NCBI RefSeq assembly: GCF_004135285.1
Contig: NZ_CP035494.1
Location: 1,550,001 to 1,614,000 of the forward strand
Length of the DNA stretch: 64,000 bases
Source of the DNA: Microbacterium protaetiae
Lineage (GTDB): Bacteria; Actinomycetota; Actinomycetes; Actinomycetales; Microbacteriaceae
Direction: 5' to 3'
In this document: one piece after another, positions 6,940 to 16,059 of the stretch
Layout of the letters: each line of letters begins with the position of its first letter
How positions within the stretch are numbered: the stretch's first letter is position 1
Translations under genes and position numbers: made by a program
The notes under the pieces: model-generated
Seen by the model: the letters and a program-made list of their open reading frames with translations, nothing else
Database searches by the model: none
Told to the model about the DNA's origin: nothing

Positions 6940-7920
6940 ATGCCCGTCACCGATATCTCTGCTGACGCCGACACGCTGACGATGAACATCGTCGCCGACT
7001 TCGACGCCCCGCTCGATCGCGTGTGGAAGGTGTTCACCGACCCACGCCAGCTCGAACGCTTCTGGGGCCCTCCTGGCTGGCCGGCCACCTTCACTCGGTT
7101 CGACTTCGCCCCTGGTGGCCTCGCTCAGTACTACATGACCAGTCCCCAGGGCGAGGTCTCGCGCGGTCGCTGGGAGTTCCTGAGCATCGATGAGCCACGC
7201 TCGTTCGAAGTGCTCGACGGATTCGCCGATGCCGACGGCGACCTCACCGGCGACATCGATCCGATGCGCATGGTGTTCGCGTTCGAAGAGACCCCGACCG
7301 GCACGCGGCTGAATGGCAAGACCTACTTCACGTCGGCCGATTCGCTCGAACAGGCTGTGCAGATGGGCATGGTCGAGGGCACGCGTCTGGCGATGGGTCA
7401 GCTCGACGCCGTGCTGCAAGATCTGCGTGCCTACGCCGCGGTCAAGGGCACCCAGATCGAGGTGCTCGACGACCAGCACGTGCGCATCACGCGGCTCATC
7501 GACGGCCCGCGCGAGCTCGTCTGGCGCGCGCATCACGAGCCCGAGCTGATGAAGCGCTGGCTGCTGGGCCCCGACGGCTGGCGGATGACGGTGTGCGAGA
7601 TCGATCCGGCACCCGGCGGCGCCTACCGCTACGCCTGGGAACCCGAGGACGGCATCGAGGGGCAGGCGTTCGGGTTCGACGGGGTGACCCTTGTCGCCGA
7701 GGCCCCGCGGCGCGCGGTGACCACCGAGCACATGACCGGCACGGATTACCCGACCACGATCAACGATCTGCAGCTGTACGAAGAAGACGGCGCGACGCTG
7801 CTCACCCTGCTGGTGGAGTACCCGGATGCCGCAACCCGCGACGCGGTGCTGGCGACAGGCATGGTCGACGGTATGGAGACCAGCTACGCACGCCTCGAGC
7901 GCGAGCTGATCGCGAGCTGA
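6940..7920 (+). CDS. Tandem AHSA1/SRPBCC-domain protein
   Basis: 326 residues with two Aha1-C-type SRPBCC (Bet v 1-fold) domains in a row. The first, about residues 8-160, has FDAPLDRVWKVFTDPRQLERFWGP and PRSFEVLDGF. The second, about 175-320, has IDGPRELVWRAHHEPELMKRW. ATG 6940 is preferred because AAGAGGA lies 6-7 bases upstream; ATG 6934 sits too close to it. Such proteins bind hydrophobic ligands and are usually coexpressed with an ArsR partner, as here. Single-domain versions are the norm, so the fused duplicate is a mild oddity. The ligand is unknown. Confidence 0.82.
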   Translation: MPVTDISADADTLTMNIVADFDAPLDRVWKVFTDPRQLERFWGPPGWPATFTRFDFAPGGLAQYYMTSPQGEVSRGRWEFLSIDEPRSFEVLDGFADADGDLTGDIDPMRMVFAFEETPTGTRLNGKTYFTSADSLEQAVQMGMVEGTRLAMGQLDAVLQDLRAYAAVKGTQIEVLDDQHVRITRLIDGPRELVWRAHHEPELMKRWLLGPDGWRMTVCEIDPAPGGAYRYAWEPEDGIEGQAFGFDGVTLVAEAPRRAVTTEHMTGTDYPTTINDLQLYEEDGATLLTLLVEYPDAATRDAVLATGMVDGMETSYARLERELIAS

Positions 7921-7941
7921 GGGGCGTCAAATCGTGAGTGG

Positions 7942-7962
7942 GATGCCGCTGACCGCGGCATC
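7942..7962. terminator. Hairpin after the AHSA1 gene
   Basis: GATGCCGC-TGACC-GCGGCATC forms a perfect 8-bp stem with a 5-base loop, 22 bases after the stop codon. Confidence 0.5.
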
Positions 7963-7991
7963 TCGCCGACGGTGGCATCACGCTCACGAAA

Positions 7992-8057
7992 GGAGGAGAT
8001 CTCACCAAACGAGTACAGGATGGGGCCGTTGTCTCCTCCTTTGGTGAGATCTCCTCC
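7992..8057. repeat. 18-bp perfect inverted repeat upstream of the GDPD gene
   Basis: GGAGGAGATCTCACCAAA (7992-8009) and its exact reverse complement TTTGGTGAGATCTCCTCC (8040-8057) flank a 30-base loop. A third partial copy, GGTGAGATCTCC, follows at 8061-8072. The group lies 50-130 bases upstream of the GDPD start, so it may be an operator cluster or a terminator/attenuator. Confidence 0.8.
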
Positions 8058-8120
8058 GCTGGTGAGATCTCCGCCCGGCCCTCAGCATCCCCTCGTCCAG
8101 GCCCGATATCCTGTCCTCTC

Positions 8121-9929
8121 GTGAGCGCGTTGATGCAGAAGACGCGAGCCCCTCGGCTCGAGATTCGCGCGCACCTCTCACACGTCTGGCAGGCCGCCCA
8201 CCGTGGTCTCGCCGAGAGCATCTGGAGCATCGTGCTCATCCAGGCGTTCAGCGCCGGTGTCGCGGTGCCGGCGATCGGGTTTCTGTTCGGCCTCGCGCTC
8301 TCGCACGCCGGTCTGACCAACGTGACCGATCACAACATCGGCACGCTCCTGGCCGACCCGGTCGCCGATCTCATCCTGGCCGTCGTGCTCATCGTCATGC
8401 TCGCCGCCGTGCTGCTGCAGTTGGCCGCCTTGTTCGCGATCTCGGCGCGGCAGCATCGCGGGCGGGTGCTGAGCGTGCGCGGCATGGTCCGCGACGCGGC
8501 GCGCAACCTGCGGGTCGTGTGGCATCCGCAGGTGCTCATCTTGTCGGTCTATCTGCTCGTGCTGGCGCCGGTCACGGGGCTGGGGTTGTTCTCCGCGGTC
8601 ACGCAGGGCATCGCGGTCCCGCCCTTCGTGACCCGTGAATACCTGAAGTCGCCGCTGGGCAGCGCCATCTACCTCGCCGCGGCGCTGGCGCTGGTCTTCG
8701 TCAACGCGCGGCTCATCTACACCGTCCCGGTCATGTTCCTGCGCCGGATGCCTCCGCTTGCCGCCATGCGCGAGAGCCTGCGGATGACTGCCCGGTGGCG
8801 GGTGCTTCGCGTCGTGGTGATGATCGGCGTGCCCGCCGGGCTCGCGTGGGCCCTGTCATCCGGGCTCGCCGAGCTCGTCGTGGGATTCACCCGTCTCGAG
8901 CTCGACACGGCCGCGGTGAGCGTGGCGACGGGGATCGTGAAGACCATCGGTCTCGTCCTCATCGCCTGGGCGACGGTCACCGCGATCAACATGTTCGTCG
9001 CCGACACTCTCGGCGCCCCGGCCGCCGCGCACCCCGAACGTGCTCGCCTCGCGCGTGTACCCTCTCCCACCCGACGGCGCTGGGTGTCGCTGGCCGCCGT
9101 CGCAGTTGTGTTCACGGTCGCGACATCCACCTCTGTCTCGGCAGCGTTGGCAAGCCCCGCCCAGCCCAGCGACACCATCGTCATCGGCCACCGCGGGTTC
9201 TCGGGCGGAGGTGTAGAGAACACCCTGAGCGCGCTCGACGCGGCCGCGGCAGCGCAGGCAGACGCGGTGGAAATGGACGTGCAGCAGACGAAGGACGGGG
9301 TCTGGGTCGCCTCGCACGACACGAACCTGCTGATGGTCGCCGGGCGCAACCAGAACATCTACGACATGACCGCCGCCGAGGTCACCTCGACGCGCGTGCG
9401 CGAGGGCGGTTTCGAAGACACCATCCCGACGATGCAGCAGTATGTGCGCCGCGCCGTCGAACTCGGGATGCCGCTGCTGATCGAGCTCAAGGTGACCGGG
9501 CACGAGCATCCCGACTTCGTCGAAGACTTCCTCGCGGTGCTCGACGGGCTCGGGGTCACCGATGATGAGACGTACCACTCGCTCGACCCGGACGTGGTCG
9601 TCGAGCTGAAGCGGCTGCGGCCGCAGTTGCGGGTCGGGCTCACGATCGCTGTCAGTCGCGGAGGCGTGCCGGCCAGCCCGTGTGACTTCTACGTCATCGA
9701 GCAGGCCTCGTTCACGACCGACTTCCTGACCGAGGCGCATCGCCAGGGCAAGGCCGTGTACGTGTGGACGGTGAACGACGACGACGGTTTGCGCCGCTTT
9801 CTGCGGTCACGGGTCGACGGCATCGTGACAGATCACCCCGACCGCGCGCTGCAGTTCCGGTCGGAGTTGGCCGGCACCGACGCTGTCGCCTTCACGGTCG
9901 AAGACGCCCTGGGCCGGCTCGTGCCCTGA
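8121..9929 (+). CDS. Membrane-anchored glycerophosphodiester phosphodiesterase
   Basis: 602 residues from a GTG. The N-terminal 330 residues hold about eight hydrophobic segments (glycerophosphoryl-diester-phosphodiesterase membrane domain). A GDPD TIM barrel starts near residue 355: GHRGFSGGGVENT, EMDVQQTKDG, SHD, ending YVWTVNDDDGLRRFL and GIVTDHPD. Catalytic His/Glu/Asp positions of the family (HR...E.T, E.D, H) are present. The enzyme hydrolyses glycerophosphodiesters or lipid/teichoic-acid-derived head groups at the membrane. The ribosome site is weak. It converges with the MscS gene 11 bases later. Confidence 0.88.
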   Translation: MSALMQKTRAPRLEIRAHLSHVWQAAHRGLAESIWSIVLIQAFSAGVAVPAIGFLFGLALSHAGLTNVTDHNIGTLLADPVADLILAVVLIVMLAAVLLQLAALFAISARQHRGRVLSVRGMVRDAARNLRVVWHPQVLILSVYLLVLAPVTGLGLFSAVTQGIAVPPFVTREYLKSPLGSAIYLAAALALVFVNARLIYTVPVMFLRRMPPLAAMRESLRMTARWRVLRVVVMIGVPAGLAWALSSGLAELVVGFTRLELDTAAVSVATGIVKTIGLVLIAWATVTAINMFVADTLGAPAAAHPERARLARVPSPTRRRWVSLAAVAVVFTVATSTSVSAALASPAQPSDTIVIGHRGFSGGGVENTLSALDAAAAAQADAVEMDVQQTKDGVWVASHDTNLLMVAGRNQNIYDMTAAEVTSTRVREGGFEDTIPTMQQYVRRAVELGMPLLIELKVTGHEHPDFVEDFLAVLDGLGVTDDETYHSLDPDVVVELKRLRPQLRVGLTIAVSRGGVPASPCDFYVIEQASFTTDFLTEAHRQGKAVYVWTVNDDDGLRRFLRSRVDGIVTDHPDRALQFRSELAGTDAVAFTVEDALGRLVP

Positions 9930-9940
9930 ACCAGGCTCGA

Positions 9941-11155
9941 TCAGATCTCGTCGTCGCGGGATGCCGCGGCCTGCGCGGCCTCGATGTCGGCCAGGCGCAG
10001 CGGCTTGGTCTCATCGCCGCGTGATCGCTGGTCGGCATCGGTCTTGGCGCGGGGCGTACGGGCAGGTTTGGGGAACGCCTCGCCGTCGCGTTCGATCGTC
10101 TGGATGCGGGTGCGCGGCAGGCCCTCGGGGTTCTCTTTCTGCAGCCAGAGCAGCATCTCTTCGCGCACCGTGCGCGACAGATCGAACATCGAGAAGGCGT
10201 CGGCAGCGCTGATCAGCGCCCGCACCTGCACGTACCCGCCGACGGTGTCGGTGACCCGCAGTGACGAGGCGGCGCCGTCCCACAGCCCGCTCTCGGCGAG
10301 GATGCGGTCGAGCTTCGTGCGCATGCGCGGGATGTCGACTCCCCAGTCGAGGTCGAAGAAGACAGTGCCCAGCACGGCCGTCGACTCCCGCGTCCAGTTC
10401 TCGTAGGGCTGCTGCGTGAAATAGGTCGAGGGCAGCACCAACCGGCGCTCATCCCAGACCCGCACGACGACGTAGGTGAGGGTGATCTCTTCGATGTAGC
10501 CCCATTCGGCGTTGACCACCACGATGTCTTCGAGCCGGATGGCACCGCTGAAGGCCAGCTGCATCCCGGCGAACACGTTGCTCAGCGTCGACTGGGCGGC
10601 AAGGCCGGCAACCACCGACAAGAAGCCGGCCGAAGCGAGAAGCGTCGTGCCGATCGCGCCGATGCCGGGGATCGTCAGCAATGCGGCGCCGACGCCGATG
10701 ATGACCGTTCCGGCGCCGATGAGCCGCCGCACGACCGCGACCTGGGTGCGTGCTCGCCGTGCCTGCCAGCCGTCAGAGCCGTCGGTCGCATACCGCGCGA
10801 GCCCGAGGTCGGCGGCGAAGACCAGTGCCGAGCCGATAGCCCAGGTGATCGACAGCACCAGCAGCACGACGAACACGTGCCGGAACACCTCGGCGGCATC
10901 GCCCCGATAGGGCAGCGTCAGACGCAGGGAGACCCACGCGAGGATGACCGAGGTCACCACGACGAACGGCACGCGCGTGCGCCGTTTGAGCAGGATGACC
11001 CAGGGGCGATCGCGTCCGACGGTGGCGAGAACCCAGGTGAACAGGTAGGCGACCGCGACCACGATCGCCGCGGCGATCACGAGCGCGATCACAGCGTTGA
11101 CGGCGACGGGCAGGTTCCAGAACGTGACCATGGCCTTCCACACTAGGCGGGTCAT
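9941..11155 (-). CDS. MscS-family mechanosensitive channel
   Basis: About 404 residues from the ATG at 11155. The earlier in-frame starts at 11194 and 11230 add polar residues and cannot be excluded. There are five hydrophobic segments in the first half, then the MscS pore-lining helix GIGAIGTTLLASAGFLSVV, the beta domain (FSGAIRLEDIVVVNAEWGYI) and a soluble C-terminus with a charged tail. The role is release of solutes under hypo-osmotic stress. It follows the LacI gene by 138 bases on the same strand and converges with the GDPD gene. Confidence 0.87.
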   Translation of the reverse strand: MTRLVWKAMVTFWNLPVAVNAVIALVIAAAIVVAVAYLFTWVLATVGRDRPWVILLKRRTRVPFVVVTSVILAWVSLRLTLPYRGDAAEVFRHVFVVLLVLSITWAIGSALVFAADLGLARYATDGSDGWQARRARTQVAVVRRLIGAGTVIIGVGAALLTIPGIGAIGTTLLASAGFLSVVAGLAAQSTLSNVFAGMQLAFSGAIRLEDIVVVNAEWGYIEEITLTYVVVRVWDERRLVLPSTYFTQQPYENWTRESTAVLGTVFFDLDWGVDIPRMRTKLDRILAESGLWDGAASSLRVTDTVGGYVQVRALISAADAFSMFDLSRTVREEMLLWLQKENPEGLPRTRIQTIERDGEAFPKPARTPRAKTDADQRSRGDETKPLRLADIEAAQAAASRDDEI

Positions 11156-11293
11156 CCGGTCCGGCTCAACGGATGCCGTGCGCACGGGCGGCATATCGGC
11201 ACTGGATAGGCTCGACGAGTGTCGGATCATGCAGCGGCCAGCGACTGACCGACGCCCGCGCGGTGCGGGCGGGGGCGGCATCCCGAGTTTGAG

Positions 11294-12304
11294 TCAGTCG
11301 GCCGCGGGACGCGCCGTCGTGCCGCGCACTATCAGCTCGAACGGCAGCGGCGTCGGCTCGGGTGCCGACCCGCCGCGCAGCGCCGTGAGCATCGCGGTCG
11401 CTGCGCGCGCGCCCTGGCGCAGGGGGAATTGGTCGACGGTGGTCAGCCGGAAGAACTCGCCGAGCTCGTGCCCGTCGACGCCGACGATCGACAGGTCGGT
11501 CGGCACGCTGTAGCCCATCTCGCGAGCCGCCAGTAGCGCGCCGATCGCCATCTCATCCGATGCCGCGAAGATAGCGGTCGGCTGCTCGCCGGGGCGGCCC
11601 AGCAGCTGCTTGGCCGCCCGGAACCCGCCCTCGATCGTGAAGTCGGCGGGCTCGAACAGCGTCGAGTTCACGTCGATGCCGGCCTCTGCCAGGGCAAGCT
11701 CGAAGCCCTGACGGCGCTGGGTGGGAATGTGGAAGTCGAGATCGAACTCGCCGCTCGCGCCGATGTGTGCGATCTTGCGGTGCCCCAGGGCCAGCAGGTG
11801 CTGTGTCGCCAGATGCGCGACGCCGACGTTGTCGACCGTGAGCGTGCTCAGCTGGGGGTTCGGGCCCCCGATGGCGATCACCGGAATGCCCAAGGCGAGC
11901 AGCCCCTCGGTCTCGTCGTCGTCGAGCTCCAGTGAGACGGCGATCACCCCGTCGACGCGGCCGCGTCGCAGCAGCGTGTCGAACACGTTGCGACGCAGCT
12001 CACGGTCTTCGGCGAGGCTGTACAGCGTCGTGTCGAAACCCTGACGCATCAGCTCGGTCGCCGTGCCCGAAAGCACGGTGCTGAAGAACCAGCGTTCGAG
12101 GAACGGCACCAGCAGCCCGATGTTGCGGTTGCGCCCCGAGGCCAGGCTCGACGCCGATGCCGAGACCACGTAGCCCAGCGATGCGGCGGCAGCGCGCACG
12201 CGCTCTTTCGAGGTGTCGGAGACGTGTCCGCGCCCGCTGAGTGCGCGCGAGACCGTCGCGGTGGACACGCCGGCCAGCCGCGCGACCTCGTCGATGCTCA
12301 CCAT
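11294..12304 (-). CDS. LacI-family regulator of the alpha-glucosidase
   Basis: 336 residues. The LacI helix-turn-helix and hinge are clear at the N-terminus (SIDEVARLAGVSTATVSRAL, then SLGYVVSASASSLASGR), followed by a periplasmic-binding-protein-like effector domain (ALGHRKIAHIGASGEFD, IFAASDEMAIGALLAAREMG). The ribosome site GGAAGGA precedes the ATG. It lies 21 bases after the GH13 gene on the same strand, so the two form an operon. The operator at 14020-14033 upstream of GH13 is its likely target; the inducer is presumably an alpha-glucoside (inference). Confidence 0.88.
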   Translation of the reverse strand: MVSIDEVARLAGVSTATVSRALSGRGHVSDTSKERVRAAAASLGYVVSASASSLASGRNRNIGLLVPFLERWFFSTVLSGTATELMRQGFDTTLYSLAEDRELRRNVFDTLLRRGRVDGVIAVSLELDDDETEGLLALGIPVIAIGGPNPQLSTLTVDNVGVAHLATQHLLALGHRKIAHIGASGEFDLDFHIPTQRRQGFELALAEAGIDVNSTLFEPADFTIEGGFRAAKQLLGRPGEQPTAIFAASDEMAIGALLAAREMGYSVPTDLSIVGVDGHELGEFFRLTTVDQFPLRQGARAATAMLTALRGGSAPEPTPLPFELIVRGTTARPAAD

Positions 12305-12325
12305 GGCGCGTCCTTCCCTTCGTCG

Positions 12326-14005
12326 TCAGTCCGCCTCGACCCACACGGTGGTGTCGACCGGGATCAGTCCGCCCTGCAGCGGGCCGCTCGAGACGATCAC
12401 GCGGCCGGCCGGCACAGGCACGGGGTCGGCACCGAGATTCGCGATCACGACGACATTCCCGTTGCGGAATGAGACGGTGTCGGCGCCGGCGCCGTCGATC
12501 CATTCCAGCGTGCCGGTGCCCAGGCTGCGCGCGCGGCGTTGGGCGAGCAGCGTCGTGTAGAGCGACAGTGTGGATGCCGCATCCGCCGCTTCCACGTCGC
12601 GCGCCAGCTGCTTCCACTCGGCCGGCTGGGGCAGCCATGAGTTGCCGGAATCGTTGAAGCCGTACGCCGGGGCGTCGGCGACCCAGGGCAGCGGCACCCG
12701 GCAGCCGTCTCGGCCGTAGCGCTCGTGGTTCGTGCGGAACCAGGTCGGGTCTTGACGCGCATCGTCGGGGATGTCGATGACCTCAGGCAGACCGAGCTCT
12801 TCGCCCTGGTAGAGATACGCCGAGCCGGGCAGTGCGAGCATGAGCGTCGTGGCGGCGCGAGCGCGGCGCAGGCCGAGCACCGGGTCGGGCTTGCCGGGCG
12901 AGTTCGGGCCGATCCCGTCGCCCTGCGGACTGTCGGCGGTCAGCGCCAGGCGCGACGCATGGCGGATCACGTCGTGGTTCGAGAGCACCCACGTGCTGGG
13001 TGCGCCCACGGCGTGGTATTCGTGCAGCGACTCGACGATGACCTCACGCAGCTTCGCGGCATCCCATTCGGTCATCAGGTACCCGAAGTTGAACGCCTGG
13101 TTCATCTCGTCGGGGCGCACCCACTTCGCTATTTCGGCGACGGTCGGCATCCATGCCTCGGCACACAGGGCACGATCGCCGTCGTACTCGGCGAGAACCT
13201 TATGCCAGTCGCGGTATATGTCGTGCACCTCGGGCTGGCCCCAGTACGGCACATCGGTCTCGTCACCGCCCATCGAACCCGCGTCGGCGGCGGGGGTGTA
13301 GTCGGGCAGACCCTTCTTCTTCATCAGCCCGTGCGCGACATCCACGCGGAAGCCGTCGACGCCCCGGTCGAGCCAGAACCGCAGAATGCGGCGGAACTCG
13401 GCCTGCACCTCGGGGTTGGTCCAGTCGAAGTCGGGCTGCGACGAGTCGAACAGGTGCAGGTACCACTGACCGGGAGTGCCGTCGGGCTCGGTGACGCGGG
13501 TCCACGCCGGACCGCCGAACACCGACTGCCAGTTGTTCGGCGGCAACTCGCCGTGCTCGCCCTTTCCCTCCCGGAACAGGTAGCGGGCGCGCTCGGGGCT
13601 GCCGGGGGAGGCCGCCAGCGCCTGCTGGAACCAGACGTGCTGGTCGGAGGAGTGGTTGGGCACGAGGTCGACGATGAGCCGGATGCCGTGGGCATGTGCC
13701 TCGCCGAGCATCGCATCGAAGTCGGCCAGCGTGCCGAAGAGCGGGTCGACGTCGCAGTAATCGGCGACGTCGTATCCGGCATCCTTCTGCGGGCTCGTCA
13801 TGAAGGGGCTGAGCCACACCGCATCGACGCCGAGGGCGGAAAGCTCGGCCAGATGCGCGGTGATCCCGGGCAGATCGCCGATGCCGTCGCCGTTGCTGTC
13901 GGCGAACGAGCGGGGATAGATCTGGTAGATGACGGCGGAGCGCCACCACTCCGCTCCGCGGGCGGAGGGCAGGGAGTACACGGCGTCGGGCGCGGTCGAA
14001 GTCAT
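12326..14005 (-). CDS. GH13 alpha-glucosidase (oligo-1,6-/maltase type)
   Basis: 559 residues, the usual length for GH13 subfamily alpha-glucosidases. Conserved GH13 regions: DLVPNHSS (region I), GFRVDVAHGL (II, Asp nucleophile), CAEAW (III, Glu acid/base) and VLSNHD (IV, third Asp). It starts AEWWRSAVIYQIYPRSFADS. No signal peptide, so it cleaves imported maltose or alpha-glucoside oligomers in the cytosol. The start is taken as ATG 14005, after a GGGGG run; ATG 14014 is an alternative. A LacI-type operator sits just upstream. Confidence 0.9.
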   Translation of the reverse strand: MTSTAPDAVYSLPSARGAEWWRSAVIYQIYPRSFADSNGDGIGDLPGITAHLAELSALGVDAVWLSPFMTSPQKDAGYDVADYCDVDPLFGTLADFDAMLGEAHAHGIRLIVDLVPNHSSDQHVWFQQALAASPGSPERARYLFREGKGEHGELPPNNWQSVFGGPAWTRVTEPDGTPGQWYLHLFDSSQPDFDWTNPEVQAEFRRILRFWLDRGVDGFRVDVAHGLMKKKGLPDYTPAADAGSMGGDETDVPYWGQPEVHDIYRDWHKVLAEYDGDRALCAEAWMPTVAEIAKWVRPDEMNQAFNFGYLMTEWDAAKLREVIVESLHEYHAVGAPSTWVLSNHDVIRHASRLALTADSPQGDGIGPNSPGKPDPVLGLRRARAATTLMLALPGSAYLYQGEELGLPEVIDIPDDARQDPTWFRTNHERYGRDGCRVPLPWVADAPAYGFNDSGNSWLPQPAEWKQLARDVEAADAASTLSLYTTLLAQRRARSLGTGTLEWIDGAGADTVSFRNGNVVVIANLGADPVPVPAGRVIVSSGPLQGGLIPVDTTVWVEAD

Positions 14006-14019
14006 GGCCCCCATGCTAG

Positions 14020-14033
14020 TGCAAGCGCTTACA
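14020..14033. promoter_or_regulatory. LacI-family operator for the GH13 gene
   Basis: TGCAAGCGCTTACA is a near-perfect 14-bp palindrome with the AAGCGCTT core typical of LacI/GalR operators. It lies 15 bases upstream of the GH13 start (minus strand) and differs from the GGGAGCGCTCCC sites at the ceb locus, so two LacI-type circuits can be told apart. Confidence 0.75.
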
Positions 14034-14097
14034 TGGATGTGGGGAGACGCCGGGAACACCTCGGCGGCCGCTCAGGGCCTCAGCGTAGGGTTGTCGG

Positions 14098-14616
14098 GTG
14101 CCAGACGACAGACTCATCCGGGCCGAGGGCCTGATCCGCAGCATCCCCGACTATCCCGAGCCCGGGGTGCTCTTCCGCGACATCACGCCGCTTCTGGCCG
14201 ACGCCGATGCGTTGCGGGCGACCATCGACGCCATGATCGAGCCGTTCGCGGGCACGTTCGACGTCGTCGCGGGCATCGAGGCGCGGGGGTTCTTGTTGGC
14301 CGGTGCCGTGGCGATAGCCGCCGGTGTCGGGCTGGTGCCGATCCGCAAAGCCGGCAAGCTGCCCCGGCCCGCGGCATCCGTCGACTACGCCCTTGAATAC
14401 GGCACGGCCACGATCGAGGCGCACGACGACATCCGGCCGGGTATGCGTCTGCTGCTGGTCGACGATGTGCTGGCCACCGGTGGCACGCTGCAGGCCGCGC
14501 ACGCCCTCGTGGCCGAGCTGGGCGGCACCGTTGTGGGAACCTCGGTGCTCATGGAGCTCGACGCGCTCGGCGGCCGGGCCGTGGTCGGCGACGTGCACAC
14601 CGTCTTCGGCGCCTAG
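14098..14616 (+). CDS. apt: Adenine phosphoribosyltransferase
   Basis: 172 residues, full length for Apt. Shows the type I PRTase fold: FRDITPLL near the N-terminus, AGIEARGFLLAGAVA, PIRKAGKLPR and the PRPP loop LLLVDDVLATGGTLQAA. It salvages adenine with PRPP to AMP. The start is GTG; no strong ribosome site is seen in the 38-residue-equivalent gap to the GH13 promoter. It converges with the dehydrogenase gene, with a palindromic repeat between. Confidence 0.92.
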   Translation: MPDDRLIRAEGLIRSIPDYPEPGVLFRDITPLLADADALRATIDAMIEPFAGTFDVVAGIEARGFLLAGAVAIAAGVGLVPIRKAGKLPRPAASVDYALEYGTATIEAHDDIRPGMRLLLVDDVLATGGTLQAAHALVAELGGTVVGTSVLMELDALGGRAVVGDVHTVFGA

Positions 14617-14619
14617 CGG

Positions 14620-14702
14620 CAATTCCATATGGAATTTCCCGCCCCACATCAAACTGCCGCAAAATTGATGTGGCCTGGGAAAATCCATATGGAATTTCCC
14701 GG
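14620..14702. repeat. Palindromic intergenic element, copy A (complete)
   Basis: Two AT-rich palindromes centred on CCATATGG (AATTCCATATGGAATT near 14621-14636 and AATCCATATGGAATTT near 14682-14697) flank a stem with arms CCACATCAA and TTGATGTGG. It lies between the convergent apt and dehydrogenase genes. A related copy is at 23238-23305, also between convergent genes. Bidirectional termination is a plausible role. Confidence 0.85.
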
Positions 14703-14714
14703 GGGTGGGGCGGG

Positions 14715-15637
14715 TCAGGATGCCGGGAGCACCACGTTCAGCGGCGGCTCGCCGGCGCGCATCCGATCGATCTGCGTGCGGATCAGCCGCGCGATGCGCG
14801 GGCGCATGGCGGTGGACGCCCCACCCACGTGCGGCGCTATCAGCACACCGGGCAGCGACCAGAGCGGGTGATCGGCCGGCAGCGGCTCGGGGTCGGTGAC
14901 ATCCAGCGCCGCACGCACCCGGCCGCGCCGAGCATGCTCGACCAGCGCGTCGGTGTCGATGAGCGGCCCGCGCCCGACATTGACCAGCAGCGCCCCGTCG
15001 GGCAGCAGCGACAGCGCCGCGTCGTCGATGATGTGCCGGGTGGCATCCCCACCGGGAAGACTCAGCACGACGATCTCGGCCGTCGGCAGCAGCGCGGCCA
15101 GCTCATCGACGCCGTGCACACGCACACCGTCTTCGTCGCGCGCACGGTGCGCGACCACCGTGAGATCGACCTCGAACGGCTTCAGCCGCACGGCGACCGC
15201 CTTGCCCACTCCGCCGTAGCCGAGAAGCAGCACACGCCGGTCGGCCAGACTCGCCGCGAACACCGGAGACCACTCGGCCCGATCCTGCGCCCGCACGAAA
15301 TCGGGCAGATGGCGCTGCGCGGCCAGCGTCAAGGCGAGCGCCAGCTCGGCAGTCGAGGTCTCGTGCACGCTCGCGGCGTTCGCGAAGGTGTGCCCGGGCG
15401 GCAGCACCTCGGCGATCCCGTCGTACCCGATCGACTGACTCTGCACGAGCCGAGTGCGCACGCCCGCCAGCCGGGGGTAGACCGCTCCCGCGTTCATGTA
15501 CGGCGGAACGACGATGTCGATGCGCTCACGGGGGATGCGGCATCCATCGCCCAATCGATGACCTCGACATCGGCGGGCAGCGGCTGAAGATCGGCGGCGA
15601 GCTGTGCGGTGGGAACGGAGACGACGAGACCTGCCAT
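14715..15637 (-). pseudogene. D-2-hydroxyacid dehydrogenase, interrupted by a -1 frameshift
   Basis: The true start is ATG 15637 (GAGGGG ribosome site; MAGLVVSVPTAQL...). That frame runs about 35 residues to a run of five G (plus strand, 15530-15534). The rest of the protein continues in another frame (RERIDIVVPPYMNAG... to PLNVVLPAS). One more base in the run restores a normal ~307-residue enzyme. The downstream part has the Rossmann motif LLGYGGVGKAVAVRL, NVGRGPLIDTDAL (catalytic Arg), the acidic residue in DVTDPEPLP, and APHVGG (catalytic His). These are NAD(P)H-dependent 2-keto acid reductases. The break may be decay or a homopolymer sequencing error; the intact downstream motifs favour the latter. 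Confidence 0.8.
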
Positions 15638-15658
15638 GCCCCTCACGCTACCGCCGGC

Positions 15659-15994
15659 TCACAGCTGCTTGACCACTGTCAGCAGGAACGCCGAATCGTC
15701 GACGGCCTCCACCGCGTGCCGCCCGGGCGGGACCATCAGCAGATCGCCGGGCAGTCCCTCCCACACGACATCGCCCGCACGCAGCCGGATGTGTCCGCTG
15801 ATCACGTGCACTGTGGCTTCGCCGGGGTTGTTGTGCTCTTCGAGATCGCGCCCGGCCAGCAGCCCGATGACGGTCTGCCGCAGGGCGTGCTCATGGCCGC
15901 CGTACACGGTCTTGGCGCTGCGCCCGCTGGGCGCATCGGCGGCGAGCTTGAGTTCGTGTCGCGCCTGCGCGACGAGTGAGATCTTCTGCGACAC
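15659..15994 (-). CDS. Small single-cupin protein
   Basis: 111 residues, one cupin barrel. Motif 1-like LEEHNNPGEATVHVISGHIRL and motif 2-like GDLLMVPPGRHAVEAVDD supply the expected His/Glu metal-ligand region (H..N..E then H). No signal peptide. Proteins of this type are often metal-binding stress or enzyme-like cupins with unknown substrate. It lies 65 bases after purQ on the same strand and 21 bases before the dehydrogenase start, so may be cotranscribed with either. Confidence 0.75.
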   Translation of the reverse strand: MSQKISLVAQARHELKLAADAPSGRSAKTVYGGHEHALRQTVIGLLAGRDLEEHNNPGEATVHVISGHIRLRAGDVVWEGLPGDLLMVPPGRHAVEAVDDSAFLLTVVKQL

Positions 15995-16059
15995 AGGTCA
16001 CCTCCGCTGCGCACAGTCAAGCACTTTTCGCGACGCGCTGGTGCTCGGGATGCCGCGGC

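Noticed and set aside
14620..14702. Small plus- and minus-strand ORFs across the palindromic element (reading HMEF or PHQ)
   Set aside because: They only translate the palindrome, and similar peptides appear at copy B for the same reason.
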